Of a stretch of DNA of 64,000 nt, positions 9,406 through 18,588 are shown one piece after another. The stretch lies in the IMG/VR virus record IMGVR_UViG_3300025127_000009, positions 62,001-126,000 of that record. One strand, 5' to 3'. This DNA comes from a virus. The notes under the pieces are model-generated. The model was not told where the DNA came from, searched no databases, and was given only the letters and a program-made list of their open reading frames with translations. Every line of letters starts with the position of its first letter. Positions within the stretch are counted from its first letter, which is position 1. The position numbers and the translations under genes were made by a program.

Positions 9406-10028
9406 TATATCTCCCAAGTTTTGTATTCTGGATCTTTTGTTTTGTTATTATCATGCATGCGATAACGATAAAATGGAATCTTCAAGTGATCTATCTTGTA
9501 ATCTTGTCCCAATCTTTTTCTTAACTCTTCTTCTTCTCTGTGTCTCATCTTTTCATTGTACCCACCTGATGCTGTGAATACATCCTTGCGATACATTATA
9601 CCACATGAAATGTTTTGTTTTTCTGCATACCTTCTTTCTAAAACGTTCTCGAAGTCATCAACCATCAGATAGTCGCAAGAAACGCAGAATACATCATGAT
9701 TCGCTTCTAGATAAGTTTTCATTATATAACACATATCTGCGTTAACATAGTCATCAGCATCAACTCTAATAAAAAATTGACCTCTTGCGTGTTGTATACC
9801 AACATTACTCGCTACAGCAATTCCTGAATTTTTAGATGTGCTAACTAGTTTAATTTGATCTTTAAATGGATCCATTATCTCAATTGAATTGTCTGTGCTG
9901 CAATCATCTACAACGATCACTTCATGCTTAACTATTCTCTGATTTAAACAACTTCGTATTGCTCTAGGCACATACCTACTGTAATTGTAATTTGTTATTA
10001 TAATTGAAACATCAGGATTAGAACTCAC
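9405..10028 (-). CDS. Family 2 glycosyltransferase
   Basis: 207 aa GT-A fold. Landmarks: VSIIITNYNYSRYVPRAIRS, VIVVDDCSTDNS and the metal-binding RVDADDYVN. A second conserved block HREEEELRKRLG corresponds to the ED-type catalytic segment. Soluble, no membrane helix. Located in the overlapping glycan operon between NeuB-like synthase and sulfotransferase. Confidence 0.85.
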   Translation of the reverse strand: MSSNPDVSIIITNYNYSRYVPRAIRSCLNQRIVKHEVIVVDDCSTDNSIEIMDPFKDQIKLVSTSKNSGIAVASNVGIQHARGQFFIRVDADDYVNADMCYIMKTYLEANHDVFCVSCDYLMVDDFENVLERRYAEKQNISCGIMYRKDVFTASGGYNEKMRHREEEELRKRLGQDYKIDHLKIPFYRYRMHDNNKTKDPEYKTWEI

Positions 10029-10731
10029 TGTTTTTCTCCAGTATTTCCAAGTTCTTAATTAATCTAACATATTCTTGAAGACTATCTTTGTCAAACGAGG
10101 CTATGTGCCCACCTTCTGTACCAGATTGAGCATATATGTTATTCGAAAAATGTTTTTCTAAATATATCGCTCCCCTCATATATGCACGTACAGATGCAGC
10201 AATACCCAAACTGTGGTCGCTGTATCCGGTATATGCCCCTTCTTTGAAGAAGGGCATTTTTCTAAGTTTTTCATCATCTAGATAAGTTGGATACTTTGAC
10301 ACACAAAAAAGGTAATCAATATTACCATCCTTGCCGTAAGGAAATTGTCCAAATTCGTGCATACCTGTTGAAATCAACGTTGGCTTATTTTCTGCTAAGA
10401 TAAGTTCTGAAAGTTCTCTATCAAACTTTGATGTTCTGCTAGCAATTTTATGCGTTTCGACATTGAAGTCTTGCAGCCACTCAAGCCTTTCTTTATCAAA
10501 TACAGATGCCATAAACTCTATGCCGATTAAACTACAGTAGTTTGATAACTCCAAAGCATCATTGTACGATATGTCTCTATATTTTTTATTCTTTACACCT
10601 AACAATTTTTCAGAATCCATCAACTGTACTTTTACAGCGTGCGCCCCTGATGTGAACGCATTCAAAGTCATTCTTTTTAATTCTTGTAAACTTCCGAAAT
10701 GCTGGTTGCACAAATCAACTATTATTTTCAT
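10018..10731 (-). CDS. NeuB/PseI/LegI-like nonulosonic acid synthase, catalytic domain only
   Basis: 237 aa TIM barrel of the sialic acid synthase family, which condenses a 6-carbon N-acyl sugar with phosphoenolpyruvate. Seen: GAHAVKVQ, EFMASVFD, KIASRTSKFD, PTLISTGM, FCVSKYPT, YTGYSDHSLGIAA and YLEKHF. The family is usually ~340 aa with a C-terminal antifreeze-like (SAF) domain; that domain is absent here and no separate copy is visible nearby. Adjacent formyltransferase, deacetylase and CMP-transferase genes support the assignment. Which nonulosonate is made cannot be told. Confidence 0.85.
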   Translation of the reverse strand: MKIIVDLCNQHFGSLQELKRMTLNAFTSGAHAVKVQLMDSEKLLGVKNKKYRDISYNDALELSNYCSLIGIEFMASVFDKERLEWLQDFNVETHKIASRTSKFDRELSELILAENKPTLISTGMHEFGQFPYGKDGNIDYLFCVSKYPTYLDDEKLRKMPFFKEGAYTGYSDHSLGIAASVRAYMRGAIYLEKHFSNNIYAQSGTEGGHIASFDKDSLQEYVRLIKNLEILEKNSEF

Positions 10732-11413
10732 TTAAAAACCTTTTTATTTTATCTTTACATGTAAGATTGATTTCTTTCATTATATCAGAATTCATATCTT
10801 TTGTTTGGAAAAGTTTACCTCGATGATTCAACCTCTTTCTATCCACATCATTATTGATGATGCTTTGCAAGTTATCAATCAACATCACAAAACCGAGTTG
10901 ACATGTTTTAAAAAATAACTTATCAGGTGTATCTGTCTCTACGACTTTAACTGTATCTTGGTCTATTATGTCCCCACCGTCAATAGATGAATCAATATAA
11001 TGCAATGTTGTTCCAATTTTGTCAAAATTTTCTTCATAAATTGCCCAATACGAACTATCAACTCCACGATAGTGTTGAACTAACCCAGTGTGTATGTTTA
11101 CACACCCATATTCAGGAATACTATAAATTTCTTTTGGTAAAAGTGGCGCACCAAAAATAAAACCAACTTTTGGTTTTTTTCTTCTCAATGAAGTTAAAAC
11201 TAGATCATCTTTTAAATGAGATTTGTTGCACATCAGATACATAGAACCAATGCCAGACGCTCTAGGCCAAAACCTTCTTTCTTGTTTTGTAAAGTTTTTA
11301 TCGCGATTTTCTTTTGGTACAACGATAATTTGATCTATTGGCAAATGCATTCTTAAGGTGTTTAAAAATTGTATGTGTCTAGCCTGGTTGGATGTGATTG
11401 CAAAATAACTCAT
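10715..11413 (-). CDS. Formyltransferase-family enzyme (sugar N-formyltransferase candidate)
   Basis: 232 aa. The core GCVNIHTGLVQHYRGVDSSY and GTTLHYIDSSIDGGDIIDQD contains the Asn-His...Asp catalytic residues of the 10-formyl-THF transformylase family (GART, Fmt, WbtJ/VioF-type sugar formylases). It overlaps the NeuB-like gene by 17 bp. In this setting formylation of an amino sugar on the way to a nonulosonic acid is the simplest reading; a methionyl-tRNA formyltransferase is unlikely from context. Confidence 0.8.
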   Translation of the reverse strand: MSYFAITSNQARHIQFLNTLRMHLPIDQIIVVPKENRDKNFTKQERRFWPRASGIGSMYLMCNKSHLKDDLVLTSLRRKKPKVGFIFGAPLLPKEIYSIPEYGCVNIHTGLVQHYRGVDSSYWAIYEENFDKIGTTLHYIDSSIDGGDIIDQDTVKVVETDTPDKLFFKTCQLGFVMLIDNLQSIINNDVDRKRLNHRGKLFQTKDMNSDIMKEINLTCKDKIKRFLNENNS

Positions 11414-12099
11414 AGTTGCACTGGCAATGTTCCTATTCTTTTAAATGCTTCTGCCCGCTTGTTGGGGCCAATAGAATACCCTCTTACTCTGGACAGTCCA
11501 TCTAAATAAAATTCAATTCCAGGTATAATACCTAACTGAGATGAGTACACTTCCATTGCATATTCTTTTGCAGAATACTCTTTAGTTATATCTACCACAA
11601 AGTCTGGATTTGAAAAGGGATCTAATATTTCAAAACTTAGTAATTGAGATACCGCATGTGGTTCACCCAATTCCTCTAAAATATTTTCTGAGCATTTCCA
11701 AGTTGCTTCTTCTACAATCATCGAGGTGTTTTTGTGATCTCTGTGCTTGCAGATCTGGTTGTGGGTCAGTATTATGTCTGGCTTTACTTCTCTTATTTTT
11801 TTAATAACAGAATGAAATGTTTTTTTGTTGTTTGTTACTTCTTGGCAAGGTATACCAAGAGTGTGTATCTTTGAAACCCCTAGTACATGACACGCCAAAG
11901 ATGCTTCTTTCATTCTAATATCTGTAATATTTTCTCTCATATTAATATCACAACCTTGTTCTATGCCTGTGCCTCCGTCAGTCATAAAACAAACTTGAAC
12001 ATCTGATCCAGATCTTGACCACTTTGTAATTGTTCCTCCGCACCCAATTGTTTCATCATCTTGATGTGCAGCAAAAACTAAAACTTTTTTACTCAACAT
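11410..12099 (-). CDS. PIG-L/LmbE-family N-deacetylase
   Basis: 229 aa. VLVFAAHQDDETIGCGGT carries the AHxDDE zinc motif, and THNQICKHRDHKNTS the third zinc ligand region (HxDH). The family removes N-acetyl groups from GlcNAc-type sugars. Next to a formyltransferase it suggests acetyl-to-formyl exchange on an amino sugar. Four-base overlap with the formyltransferase gene. Confidence 0.87.
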   Translation of the reverse strand: MLSKKVLVFAAHQDDETIGCGGTITKWSRSGSDVQVCFMTDGGTGIEQGCDINMRENITDIRMKEASLACHVLGVSKIHTLGIPCQEVTNNKKTFHSVIKKIREVKPDIILTHNQICKHRDHKNTSMIVEEATWKCSENILEELGEPHAVSQLLSFEILDPFSNPDFVVDITKEYSAKEYAMEVYSSQLGIIPGIEFYLDGLSRVRGYSIGPNKRAEAFKRIGTLPVQL

Positions 12100-12661
12100 T
12101 TATTCCCAAACTTTCTATTGCGTTGACATCTTCTTTTGAATGTACATCTATCAAATCGCAAACATAAGCCCCAGTCTTAACACTTAAATCTCTTTGATAA
12201 ACATACCAAGATTTCATTATTCGAAATGCTGCATTTTGCATCAGATTACCACCAACACTTATTAACTCATTTCTTTCATTTTGTAAAAAACAGTTAATTG
12301 CATCGTCCAGTATATTAGATGTAATTTGAGGTGAATTGGCTTGCAGAGAAATAACAACATCTTCTCTATCGCTTCTTTCTGATTCTTTTATAAAAGAATA
12401 ACAGTCTCTTATGGCATCCATCTTATAAACATGATCTTTAGATAAAGCAGGCGCTCTATCATGTACTTTGGCTCCATATGAGAGTGCTATTTTTTTTATC
12501 TCCAAATCTTCTGTTGAGACCCATACATCTGTTACAAACTTACTGTGTTGTGCAGCCTTTATAGCCCAAAACAACATTGGCTTACCCCATACAGGATATA
12601 TATTTTTCCTGTGAAGTCTTTTAGAACCTCCACGGGCAGGTATTATTGCGATTACTTTCAT
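12089..12661 (-). CDS. CMP-nonulosonate cytidylyltransferase (NeuA/PseF-like)
   Basis: 190 aa. IPARGGSKRLHRKNI is the CTP-binding signature of CMP-sialate synthetases; DVWVSTEDLEIKKIA and VVISLQANSPQ follow as expected. Compact, with no C-terminal hydrolase domain. Start ATG 12659-12661 chosen because AGAGG lies 7 nt upstream. It would activate the product of the NeuB-like enzyme for transfer. Overlaps the deacetylase by 11 bp. Confidence 0.87.
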   Translation of the reverse strand: MKVIAIIPARGGSKRLHRKNIYPVWGKPMLFWAIKAAQHSKFVTDVWVSTEDLEIKKIALSYGAKVHDRAPALSKDHVYKMDAIRDCYSFIKESERSDREDVVISLQANSPQITSNILDDAINCFLQNERNELISVGGNLMQNAAFRIMKSWYVYQRDLSVKTGAYVCDLIDVHSKEDVNAIESLGINVE

Positions 12662-12672
12662 TAACAAACCTC

Positions 12673-13389
12673 TTACTTAAAAAGGAACCCCATCACTTCT
12701 TTTGTGTTGCTTTTCTTAAGAACGAATCTTTCATTGGTGGCATCCCACTTGTTTCTCATTCTAACTATTTCCGATAAGTCTTCAGAATATTGAAACAAAT
12801 TAAACGTCTCTTCTTCGAAAAAATAAGATTCACTTGCCAAGTGAACAGACTCTTCAAAAACATTTCTTGGTCCCGGATTGTTTCCGGGCCTGTAATATAT
12901 ATCGTCAAACACAATACATCCACCTGGAGCAATAAGCCTGTAAGCGTTCTCAAAATCTTTCTTACATTGATCGTACTTGTGATTGCCATCGATGATTGTT
13001 AAATCAAAGGATGCATCTGGCATTTTTGATAATACTTCTGAAGAATCACCACAAACATAATTAACGTATTCCCCTAAATTAAATTTATTAATTAGTGATT
13101 TAGATTTTAACACAAACTCCTCGTTTATGTCAATTGTTGTAACTTTACCTTTTGCTTCAGAGTCTTCTAATGCTTTTGCCATATACAAACAACTAAACCC
13201 AGGTCCGGTACCAATATCTAAAATGTTTTTATATTTTCTATCTTTTATAATGCAGTAGATTGCTTGGGCCTCGCACACCTTAATAGACCCTTTTATGTAA
13301 TCGGGGATAGACGACACAGTATATCCCTCTTCGTACAGATCAACAAGGTCTTCTTTGTTTCTAGAAACTAGATCGTGTATATAACTCAT
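12673..13389 (-). CDS. SAM-dependent methyltransferase (class I)
   Basis: 238 aa. ILDIGTGPGFSCLYMAKAL (SAM loop), VTTIDINEEF (acidic loop end) and DLTIIDGNHKYDQCKKDF match the Methyltransf_24 / cephalosporin-hydroxylase-like group common in O-antigen clusters. Likely modifies a sugar or glycan hydroxyl; the acceptor is unknown. Preceded by a late-type TATAATTC box. Confidence 0.8.
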   Translation of the reverse strand: MSYIHDLVSRNKEDLVDLYEEGYTVSSIPDYIKGSIKVCEAQAIYCIIKDRKYKNILDIGTGPGFSCLYMAKALEDSEAKGKVTTIDINEEFVLKSKSLINKFNLGEYVNYVCGDSSEVLSKMPDASFDLTIIDGNHKYDQCKKDFENAYRLIAPGGCIVFDDIYYRPGNNPGPRNVFEESVHLASESYFFEEETFNLFQYSEDLSEIVRMRNKWDATNERFVLKKSNTKEVMGFLFK

Positions 13390-13408
13390 TTTTGCTCCCT
13401 GTTAAATT

Positions 13409-13416
13409 GAATTATA
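13409..13416 (-). promoter_or_regulatory. Candidate late promoter box TATAATTC
   Basis: Minus-strand GTTATAATTC overlapping the stop region of the upstream gene and 20 bp ahead of the methyltransferase ATG. No -35 is visible. Confidence 0.35.
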
Positions 13417-14443
13417 ACAGAACATTAAGTAAATTTTTAGATGAATTGGTGTGGTTATGAAGCCACTCTTCTTTTGCCTTCTCGAAAGACTGTTTTTTAG
13501 CGCCTTTTACGACTTGAATCATAGCATTCAACTTTGAAGTGTTAAAAGACGGATCCAGTGACTTAAGGTTTAAACAATAATCATAATCGTAGAGGTAAGA
13601 ATGGGTTACCCTATGTTTGTGAATTCTTCCATGTCTTTTCGCAGGTTTAATATCAAAATTAATTAAAGGAACATTATGCATTACGCATTCTTCTATCATT
13701 GTCGATCCAGAATTTACAACTAAATCACAAACCTCTAATAGTTCTTGAGTGGTATGTGGAAACCAAGAATCATCAAAAAATAATCTATTTCCATCCTCAG
13801 TTATTTTTTTTATTGTCTTTTTATCTATCGGATCTTTGCCTCTGCTTTTTATAAGAACCTGCCACCCCAGATCATTAAAGTTTTTAATTATGCTAATAGG
13901 CATATTGTGTAAATCTCTAGATTTTGGCCAAATGAACAAAACTTTTTTAGTATCTTTGTTTAGTTTATATTTTTCTAGAACCAGTTTGCTTTCTATGTCT
14001 ACGTCATATTTTGTTGTTCCAAAGTAAACATTTTTTTCAGTATTGCATTCATAGAAATCAGCGATATTTTTACTCGGCATCATAATCATATCATAAACTT
14101 GCTGATAATTAAACTTATGATAATTTAACACGAAATCAGTTTGATAAGTGGTTGTAACTTTTTTATCAACCTTGCATTGCGTTATTATATCCATACAAGA
14201 TTTCTCATTAGTAATAATATTATTTTTTACTTTTGTTAGTGAAGATATATTTTCTAAATTAACCGAATATTTTGAAATAAATTTTTCTAATTCTAAAAAG
14301 TTTTTTTCTAGCGATGGGCAGTTATACTTATTAGATTTTGCCATGTAAAACGTCGATGTTGCTCCGAGTTTCTTACCTTGTATAACTATCGGTGCAAAGT
14401 ATCTTAAGTGTGTCATTTCTCTGAGACAAAAATTCAGATCCAT
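13412..14443 (-). CDS. GT-B-like glycosyltransferase or glycerophosphotransferase-like protein
   Basis: 343 aa from ATG 14441-14443, which overlaps the upstream TAA (TAATG). The C-terminal half has the GT-B style nucleotide-binding segment ELLEVCDLVVNSGSTMIEEC followed by VPLINFD, as in UDP-GlcNAc epimerase, MurG-like and CDP-glycerol transferases. N-terminal half is not recognisable. A PseG-type UDP-sugar hydrolase also has a GT-B fold, so that role is an alternative. Operon context supports glycan synthesis. Confidence 0.6.
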   Translation of the reverse strand: MDLNFCLREMTHLRYFAPIVIQGKKLGATSTFYMAKSNKYNCPSLEKNFLELEKFISKYSVNLENISSLTKVKNNIITNEKSCMDIITQCKVDKKVTTTYQTDFVLNYHKFNYQQVYDMIMMPSKNIADFYECNTEKNVYFGTTKYDVDIESKLVLEKYKLNKDTKKVLFIWPKSRDLHNMPISIIKNFNDLGWQVLIKSRGKDPIDKKTIKKITEDGNRLFFDDSWFPHTTQELLEVCDLVVNSGSTMIEECVMHNVPLINFDIKPAKRHGRIHKHRVTHSYLYDYDYCLNLKSLDPSFNTSKLNAMIQVVKGAKKQSFEKAKEEWLHNHTNSSKNLLNVLL

Positions 14444-15339
14444 TATAAATTCTCTGCCACTTCTAACACTTTTGCCATGCAACTTTGCCAAGAATATGGT
14501 TTATATTTGTTTTTAATTAAAGAAATATTAGAATTTAACAAATCTACCAATTCACTCTCACTCGAAAACACATTTTCTTCTCCGGCAAATTCTACAGCAC
14601 CACCGCCTTCACTATAAACTATAGTTGGTATACCGCACGCTACACTTTCAATTATGTGATTTGGCCCAGGATCATATCTTGTACCACTAACATAAACATC
14701 GTACTTCGACAATTCCTCTCCTAACTCTAAACCGTGAAGAGGCCTAATCATCATCGAGTTGTCCAAAGACTTTTTACAATTTCCAATATACGTAAAAGTA
14801 AACTTATCATCACTCCTTACATATTCATTTAAGAACATATAATAATCTAAACCTTTCATTGGATTGTTTGACCAATGGTGAGTAACAATATTAATTTTGT
14901 TGTTATCAATCTTCTTTCTTGGTTGAAAGTGATTTAAATCAACACCATTATAAACTACTGAATGATTTTTACAGCCCCAACCCAACGACAGGTGATGATC
15001 TTTTATCCAATTAGAAACAAAAATTGTATGATCTGATATCAAACTGCAGTTTCTAAGCATTGCATTCATGTTGTTTGTATTTTTTCTAGCATCACACTCA
15101 TTAACTCTATGCATTATCTTGACATTGGGAAATCTTTTTTTAAAATTATAAATTTCATTTATAGAAACATTTGTACTGCCATATCTTGGATCTTGAATAA
15201 AGATTAAATCTATATCATCTTCCAAGTGAGGAGTTACAGTATGACCTTTCTTTTTAAACTGATCATAAAAGGCTTTTAAGAAGAGGTTGCCTCCACCCCA
15301 CGGGCCATCTACGGGTACTCTGTTTATAAATACTTTCAT
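14443..15339 (-). CDS. Family 4 glycosyltransferase
   Basis: 298 aa. Typical GT4 landmarks: GPWGGGNLFLKAFYDQFKKK near the N-terminus, VVYNGVDLNHFQP, and the donor-binding DPGPNHIIESVACGIPTIVY with E-x7-E spacing. Adds a sugar from a nucleotide donor to a growing glycan. Overlaps neighbours by one base on each side. Confidence 0.85.
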   Translation of the reverse strand: MKVFINRVPVDGPWGGGNLFLKAFYDQFKKKGHTVTPHLEDDIDLIFIQDPRYGSTNVSINEIYNFKKRFPNVKIMHRVNECDARKNTNNMNAMLRNCSLISDHTIFVSNWIKDHHLSLGWGCKNHSVVYNGVDLNHFQPRKKIDNNKINIVTHHWSNNPMKGLDYYMFLNEYVRSDDKFTFTYIGNCKKSLDNSMMIRPLHGLELGEELSKYDVYVSGTRYDPGPNHIIESVACGIPTIVYSEGGGAVEFAGEENVFSSESELVDLLNSNISLIKNKYKPYSWQSCMAKVLEVAENL

Positions 15340-16250
15340 TACATTTTTGATAAAACTGTTACAAATTCACTAAAACCTTGCGGTATGTGAATTTTTTTAA
15401 CGTTCTCTAGAGCCACTTTTGTATCAGTGGCACCACTATCTATATTACCGGGTTTAAATATAGATTTTTCACTTAATATTAAGCCTGCAGCACCAACATC
15501 TGTAGATAATATTGGAACTTCTATTGTTGCACATTCAAATATCGCTTGAGGTCCACCCTCATGGCGGGAAGCGACTATATACAAGTCTAAAGAATTATAT
15601 AGTTTGTTTAAATCTTCAAATGAAGGCAACTCATAATAGTGGTATTTTATACCAACATCTTCGAGCCTATTCATAACATATTGTCTGCGCCAGCCAGCCA
15701 GTAAAACTTCAACTTTTTTTGTTTTTGAAATTTGGTAAACGGCATCACAAAATTGATCTGGCCCTTTTTCTAGTTTTGGAGATTTAAGATCTGAGCCCTC
15801 GGTGTCTCTTTGAAAGGAACCAATCAAATACACGTCTTTTTTTATATTTAATTTTTCTCTAATTTTCAACTTGTTGTTCAGATTCTTCCACAAATTTTGA
15901 TTTACCCAAAACGGCTGCGTAAAAATAGGCTTGTTTGTAATATTTTTAATTTGATCTTTTGTTTTCTCACTAGGTACGTGATACATATCAACTAAAGCAT
16001 CACGATGCAAAAATTCGTTTAACTTAAAAGAATCAAACTTTTCTGGAACTATGTGATGAATGGTGCAAAGTACTTTTTTGCTTCGCAATATTTCTAATGG
16101 TATCCGCATCCACTGCCAGGGAGCGATAATCCAAATTATATCTGCTTCTAAGGGGTTTTCAGTAGAGATGTTCGGATTATTTTCATACCACTCTTTTCTA
16201 AACCTATCTACTACCCAAGATTCTTGTGGATTGTTTAGATATACCTTCAC
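15339..16250 (-). CDS. Family 4 glycosyltransferase
   Basis: 303 aa GT-B. YLIGSFQRDTEGSDLKSPKL marks the linker to the C-terminal Rossmann domain, and LYIVASRHEGGPQAIFECAT with VPILSTDVGAAG is the nucleotide-sugar site. N-terminus is shorter than in typical GT4 enzymes but complete in fold terms. Acceptor unknown. Confidence 0.83.
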   Translation of the reverse strand: MKVYLNNPQESWVVDRFRKEWYENNPNISTENPLEADIIWIIAPWQWMRIPLEILRSKKVLCTIHHIVPEKFDSFKLNEFLHRDALVDMYHVPSEKTKDQIKNITNKPIFTQPFWVNQNLWKNLNNKLKIREKLNIKKDVYLIGSFQRDTEGSDLKSPKLEKGPDQFCDAVYQISKTKKVEVLLAGWRRQYVMNRLEDVGIKYHYYELPSFEDLNKLYNSLDLYIVASRHEGGPQAIFECATIEVPILSTDVGAAGLILSEKSIFKPGNIDSGATDTKVALENVKKIHIPQGFSEFVTVLSKM

Positions 16251-16951
16251 TTTCTTAATATTACTATACCATTGTCTGTAGATTTTCTATCTTCATTGAA
16301 GAGGTGGCCATGAAAACAGACCAATTCTGCTGAATATGATGGATTATTTTGTAGTATTTCATCTACAACTTTTTTAACAGAAAATTTAGTTGGATGATAA
16401 TCATCAAATAAAATAATACCACCTTCGCGAACTAATTGATCGCATATCTGAAAATCTTCTCTGATAATATTAATGTTTTCGTGATCACCATCTATAAATG
16501 CAAGATCAATTTCACCCTCGTATTCTTGAACAATAAACGGTATTTCTGACCTATGTTTAAACGATATCTTTTCTTTTTCTTGCCCTTCCACCATTTGATA
16601 CAACTCATAATTGGAAACTTGAAATGGCTGATATGCAATTGCTTCATTCTTTTTTTGAAAGTGCGAAACTATATCAACTGTTATGATTTCTTCTATTTCC
16701 TCTTCCAGGGCAACAGAATAGCACGCTGTTCCTCTACCTGTTCCTATTTCAAAGAAAGTAGAAGCACCAATGTGATTTGCTATAGACTTAACTAGAAAAC
16801 ATTGTTCAGACCCATACGACATTTCACCGCTCTTCTTAGTCTTATCGACTCTTGTTTTCGTCAACATGCATATGCTAGTCAAAGGTTTTAAATCTTTATT
16901 CCAGTCGTAATTAATTTTTTCAAAATATTCTACTAAGTTAGTTGTTTTCAT
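16247..16951 (-). CDS. SAM-dependent methyltransferase
   Basis: 234 aa. ASTFFEIGTGRGTACYSVAL is the SAM-binding loop, IITVDIV the acidic strand, and DLAFIDGDHENINIIREDF plus IILFDDYHP the Methyltransf_24 pattern. Second such enzyme in the glycan operon; probably a sugar O-methyltransferase. Confidence 0.78.
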   Translation of the reverse strand: MKTTNLVEYFEKINYDWNKDLKPLTSICMLTKTRVDKTKKSGEMSYGSEQCFLVKSIANHIGASTFFEIGTGRGTACYSVALEEEIEEIITVDIVSHFQKKNEAIAYQPFQVSNYELYQMVEGQEKEKISFKHRSEIPFIVQEYEGEIDLAFIDGDHENINIIREDFQICDQLVREGGIILFDDYHPTKFSVKKVVDEILQNNPSYSAELVCFHGHLFNEDRKSTDNGIVILRK

Positions 16952-17846
16952 GTAATCTCCCTAAAAAATCGGAATATTGTTTTGCTACAAAAGTCATATC
17001 AATATTCGAAGAATGTAAATTCTCTCTTTTGTTTTGAAAATTTAAAGCAGGAGGATTGTACAAATCTAAAGGCTTAAAATCCCAATCTTCCTCTTCGATT
17101 ATCTGCGCGTCCAAACCTGCTATCTCTTTGGTTCCCCCAGATGAGGAACATATAATTTTACATCCAGATGCCCTTGCATCAACAACAACGTTAGGACAGT
17201 GATCTAGCCAAGCCAAATGAATAAAATAATCGCTTGCTTTATATACAGATATAAGATCGTTAATGTTTAAATTTCCAATATAAAAAATTCTTTTATGCTT
17301 TAAAATTTGAGACTTATCAACATCTCCTGCAATTATTAGACCGTCCCTTTCAGCACTGTGTTCTAAAAAATAACGAATATTTTCAGACAATCTTTTGTGT
17401 GGTCTCCAACTAGATGCACAACACCATATTTTATCGTAAGTTCTTGTGAAAGAATTATTCAATGGCCTTATGTTTTTTATATATTCAAAATCTGCACCAT
17501 TTCTTATAATTTTGTAGTTATGGTGATGTCCAAAATAATTAAATATGAGATCTTTGTTAAACTGAGTTTGGAATATAACTCCTGCCGCTTCATCGTATGT
17601 TCGTTTAATTAAACTATTCTGCATATTATAATCAAACTTGTTGTTAAAATAAATTCCATCCAGTCTTTGAACTAACGGGATGTTTTCTATTTTATTGTTT
17701 CTCTGTATAAAAGACAACTGTAGATCGAAGGCTTTATCAAACCTAAAAGTATGATCTAACAATTCTAGATATCTTTTAAGTTTGTTACCAAAGTGATTTG
17801 GGCCAGAAGTTGACATAATGTTTACGTTATCTAAAAATATGTTCAC
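16938..17846 (-). CDS. Family 4 glycosyltransferase
   Basis: 302 aa. KIWCCASSWRPHKRLSENIR and YKASDYFIHLAWLDHCPNVV followed by DARASGCKIICSSSGGTKEI are clear GT4 donor-site motifs. VPLVQRLDGIYF lies in the acceptor half. Overlaps both neighbours by a few bases. Confidence 0.83.
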   Translation of the reverse strand: MNIFLDNVNIMSTSGPNHFGNKLKRYLELLDHTFRFDKAFDLQLSFIQRNNKIENIPLVQRLDGIYFNNKFDYNMQNSLIKRTYDEAAGVIFQTQFNKDLIFNYFGHHHNYKIIRNGADFEYIKNIRPLNNSFTRTYDKIWCCASSWRPHKRLSENIRYFLEHSAERDGLIIAGDVDKSQILKHKRIFYIGNLNINDLISVYKASDYFIHLAWLDHCPNVVVDARASGCKIICSSSGGTKEIAGLDAQIIEEEDWDFKPLDLYNPPALNFQNKRENLHSSNIDMTFVAKQYSDFLGRLHENN

Positions 17847-18586
17847 AACGAAGATACCCTACCATACGGAGTTTTATTTGTTACAATCGACTCAATTCTT
17901 AATTGTTGAGCCCTGTGTGCTCTATCAACTGATATCGGATTCAATCTGTTGTAAATATACAAAACTTTGTTGATCAACGTGATTCGATCTGGGCCTGCCA
18001 TCTCCACCATCGGATACATCATAACCCTATCAAAAGTAAATTTATAAAACTCGTCATCTTCATCTATCATGTCTTTAACATTAATTTTTTCAAACAACTC
18101 TTTTTTGAATGTTCTAAGATGAGAAAAAGACCAATGTTTTTTTCTTATATTGGTGTTCCAATATTCTTCTGTTACATACTCTGGTGTTACCACTTGATAA
18201 TTATCATTTTGCATATATGACCCAACAGTTAACCAGCAATCGGTGCTGTTATACACAGAATTTAGATACGACAAAACATTGTTGTCTGCCAAATAATCAT
18301 CACCATCCAATGTTAAAATTATAGTACCATCTTTTGCTGTTGTTATGTGATCATATAAATTTTTAAGCGCTCTAACGTTTTTTTTATTTGATACTAATTT
18401 AAATTTTTTGTTTGAATTAGAAAGTATTTCTTCTACCTTCATTTGTGTATTATCTGTTGATGCATCGTTAATGTAAACAACATCAAAATTATCGTATTCT
18501 TGTTCTAATGCAGAATTAAGATTTTTTTCTACCCATTCTTCGCAGTTGTACGCTGGTATCACTATTGTAAAATGATTCGACTTCAT
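17843..18586 (-). CDS. Family 2 glycosyltransferase
   Basis: 247 aa starting at ATG 18584-18586, two bases after the upstream stop; an upstream TTG in frame is less likely. FTIVIPAYNCEEWVEKNLNS, VVYINDASTDNT and the DxD motif ILTLDGDDYLADNN define a GT-A enzyme. Confidence 0.85.
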   Translation of the reverse strand: MKSNHFTIVIPAYNCEEWVEKNLNSALEQEYDNFDVVYINDASTDNTQMKVEEILSNSNKKFKLVSNKKNVRALKNLYDHITTAKDGTIILTLDGDDYLADNNVLSYLNSVYNSTDCWLTVGSYMQNDNYQVVTPEYVTEEYWNTNIRKKHWSFSHLRTFKKELFEKINVKDMIDEDDEFYKFTFDRVMMYPMVEMAGPDRITLINKVLYIYNRLNPISVDRAHRAQQLRIESIVTNKTPYGRVSSL

Positions 18587-18588
18587 TT

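Noticed and set aside
13412-14443. PseG (UDP-sugar hydrolase) assignment
   Set aside because: Only the general GT-B C-terminal pattern is visible; no PseG-specific motif recognised, so left as GT-B-like.
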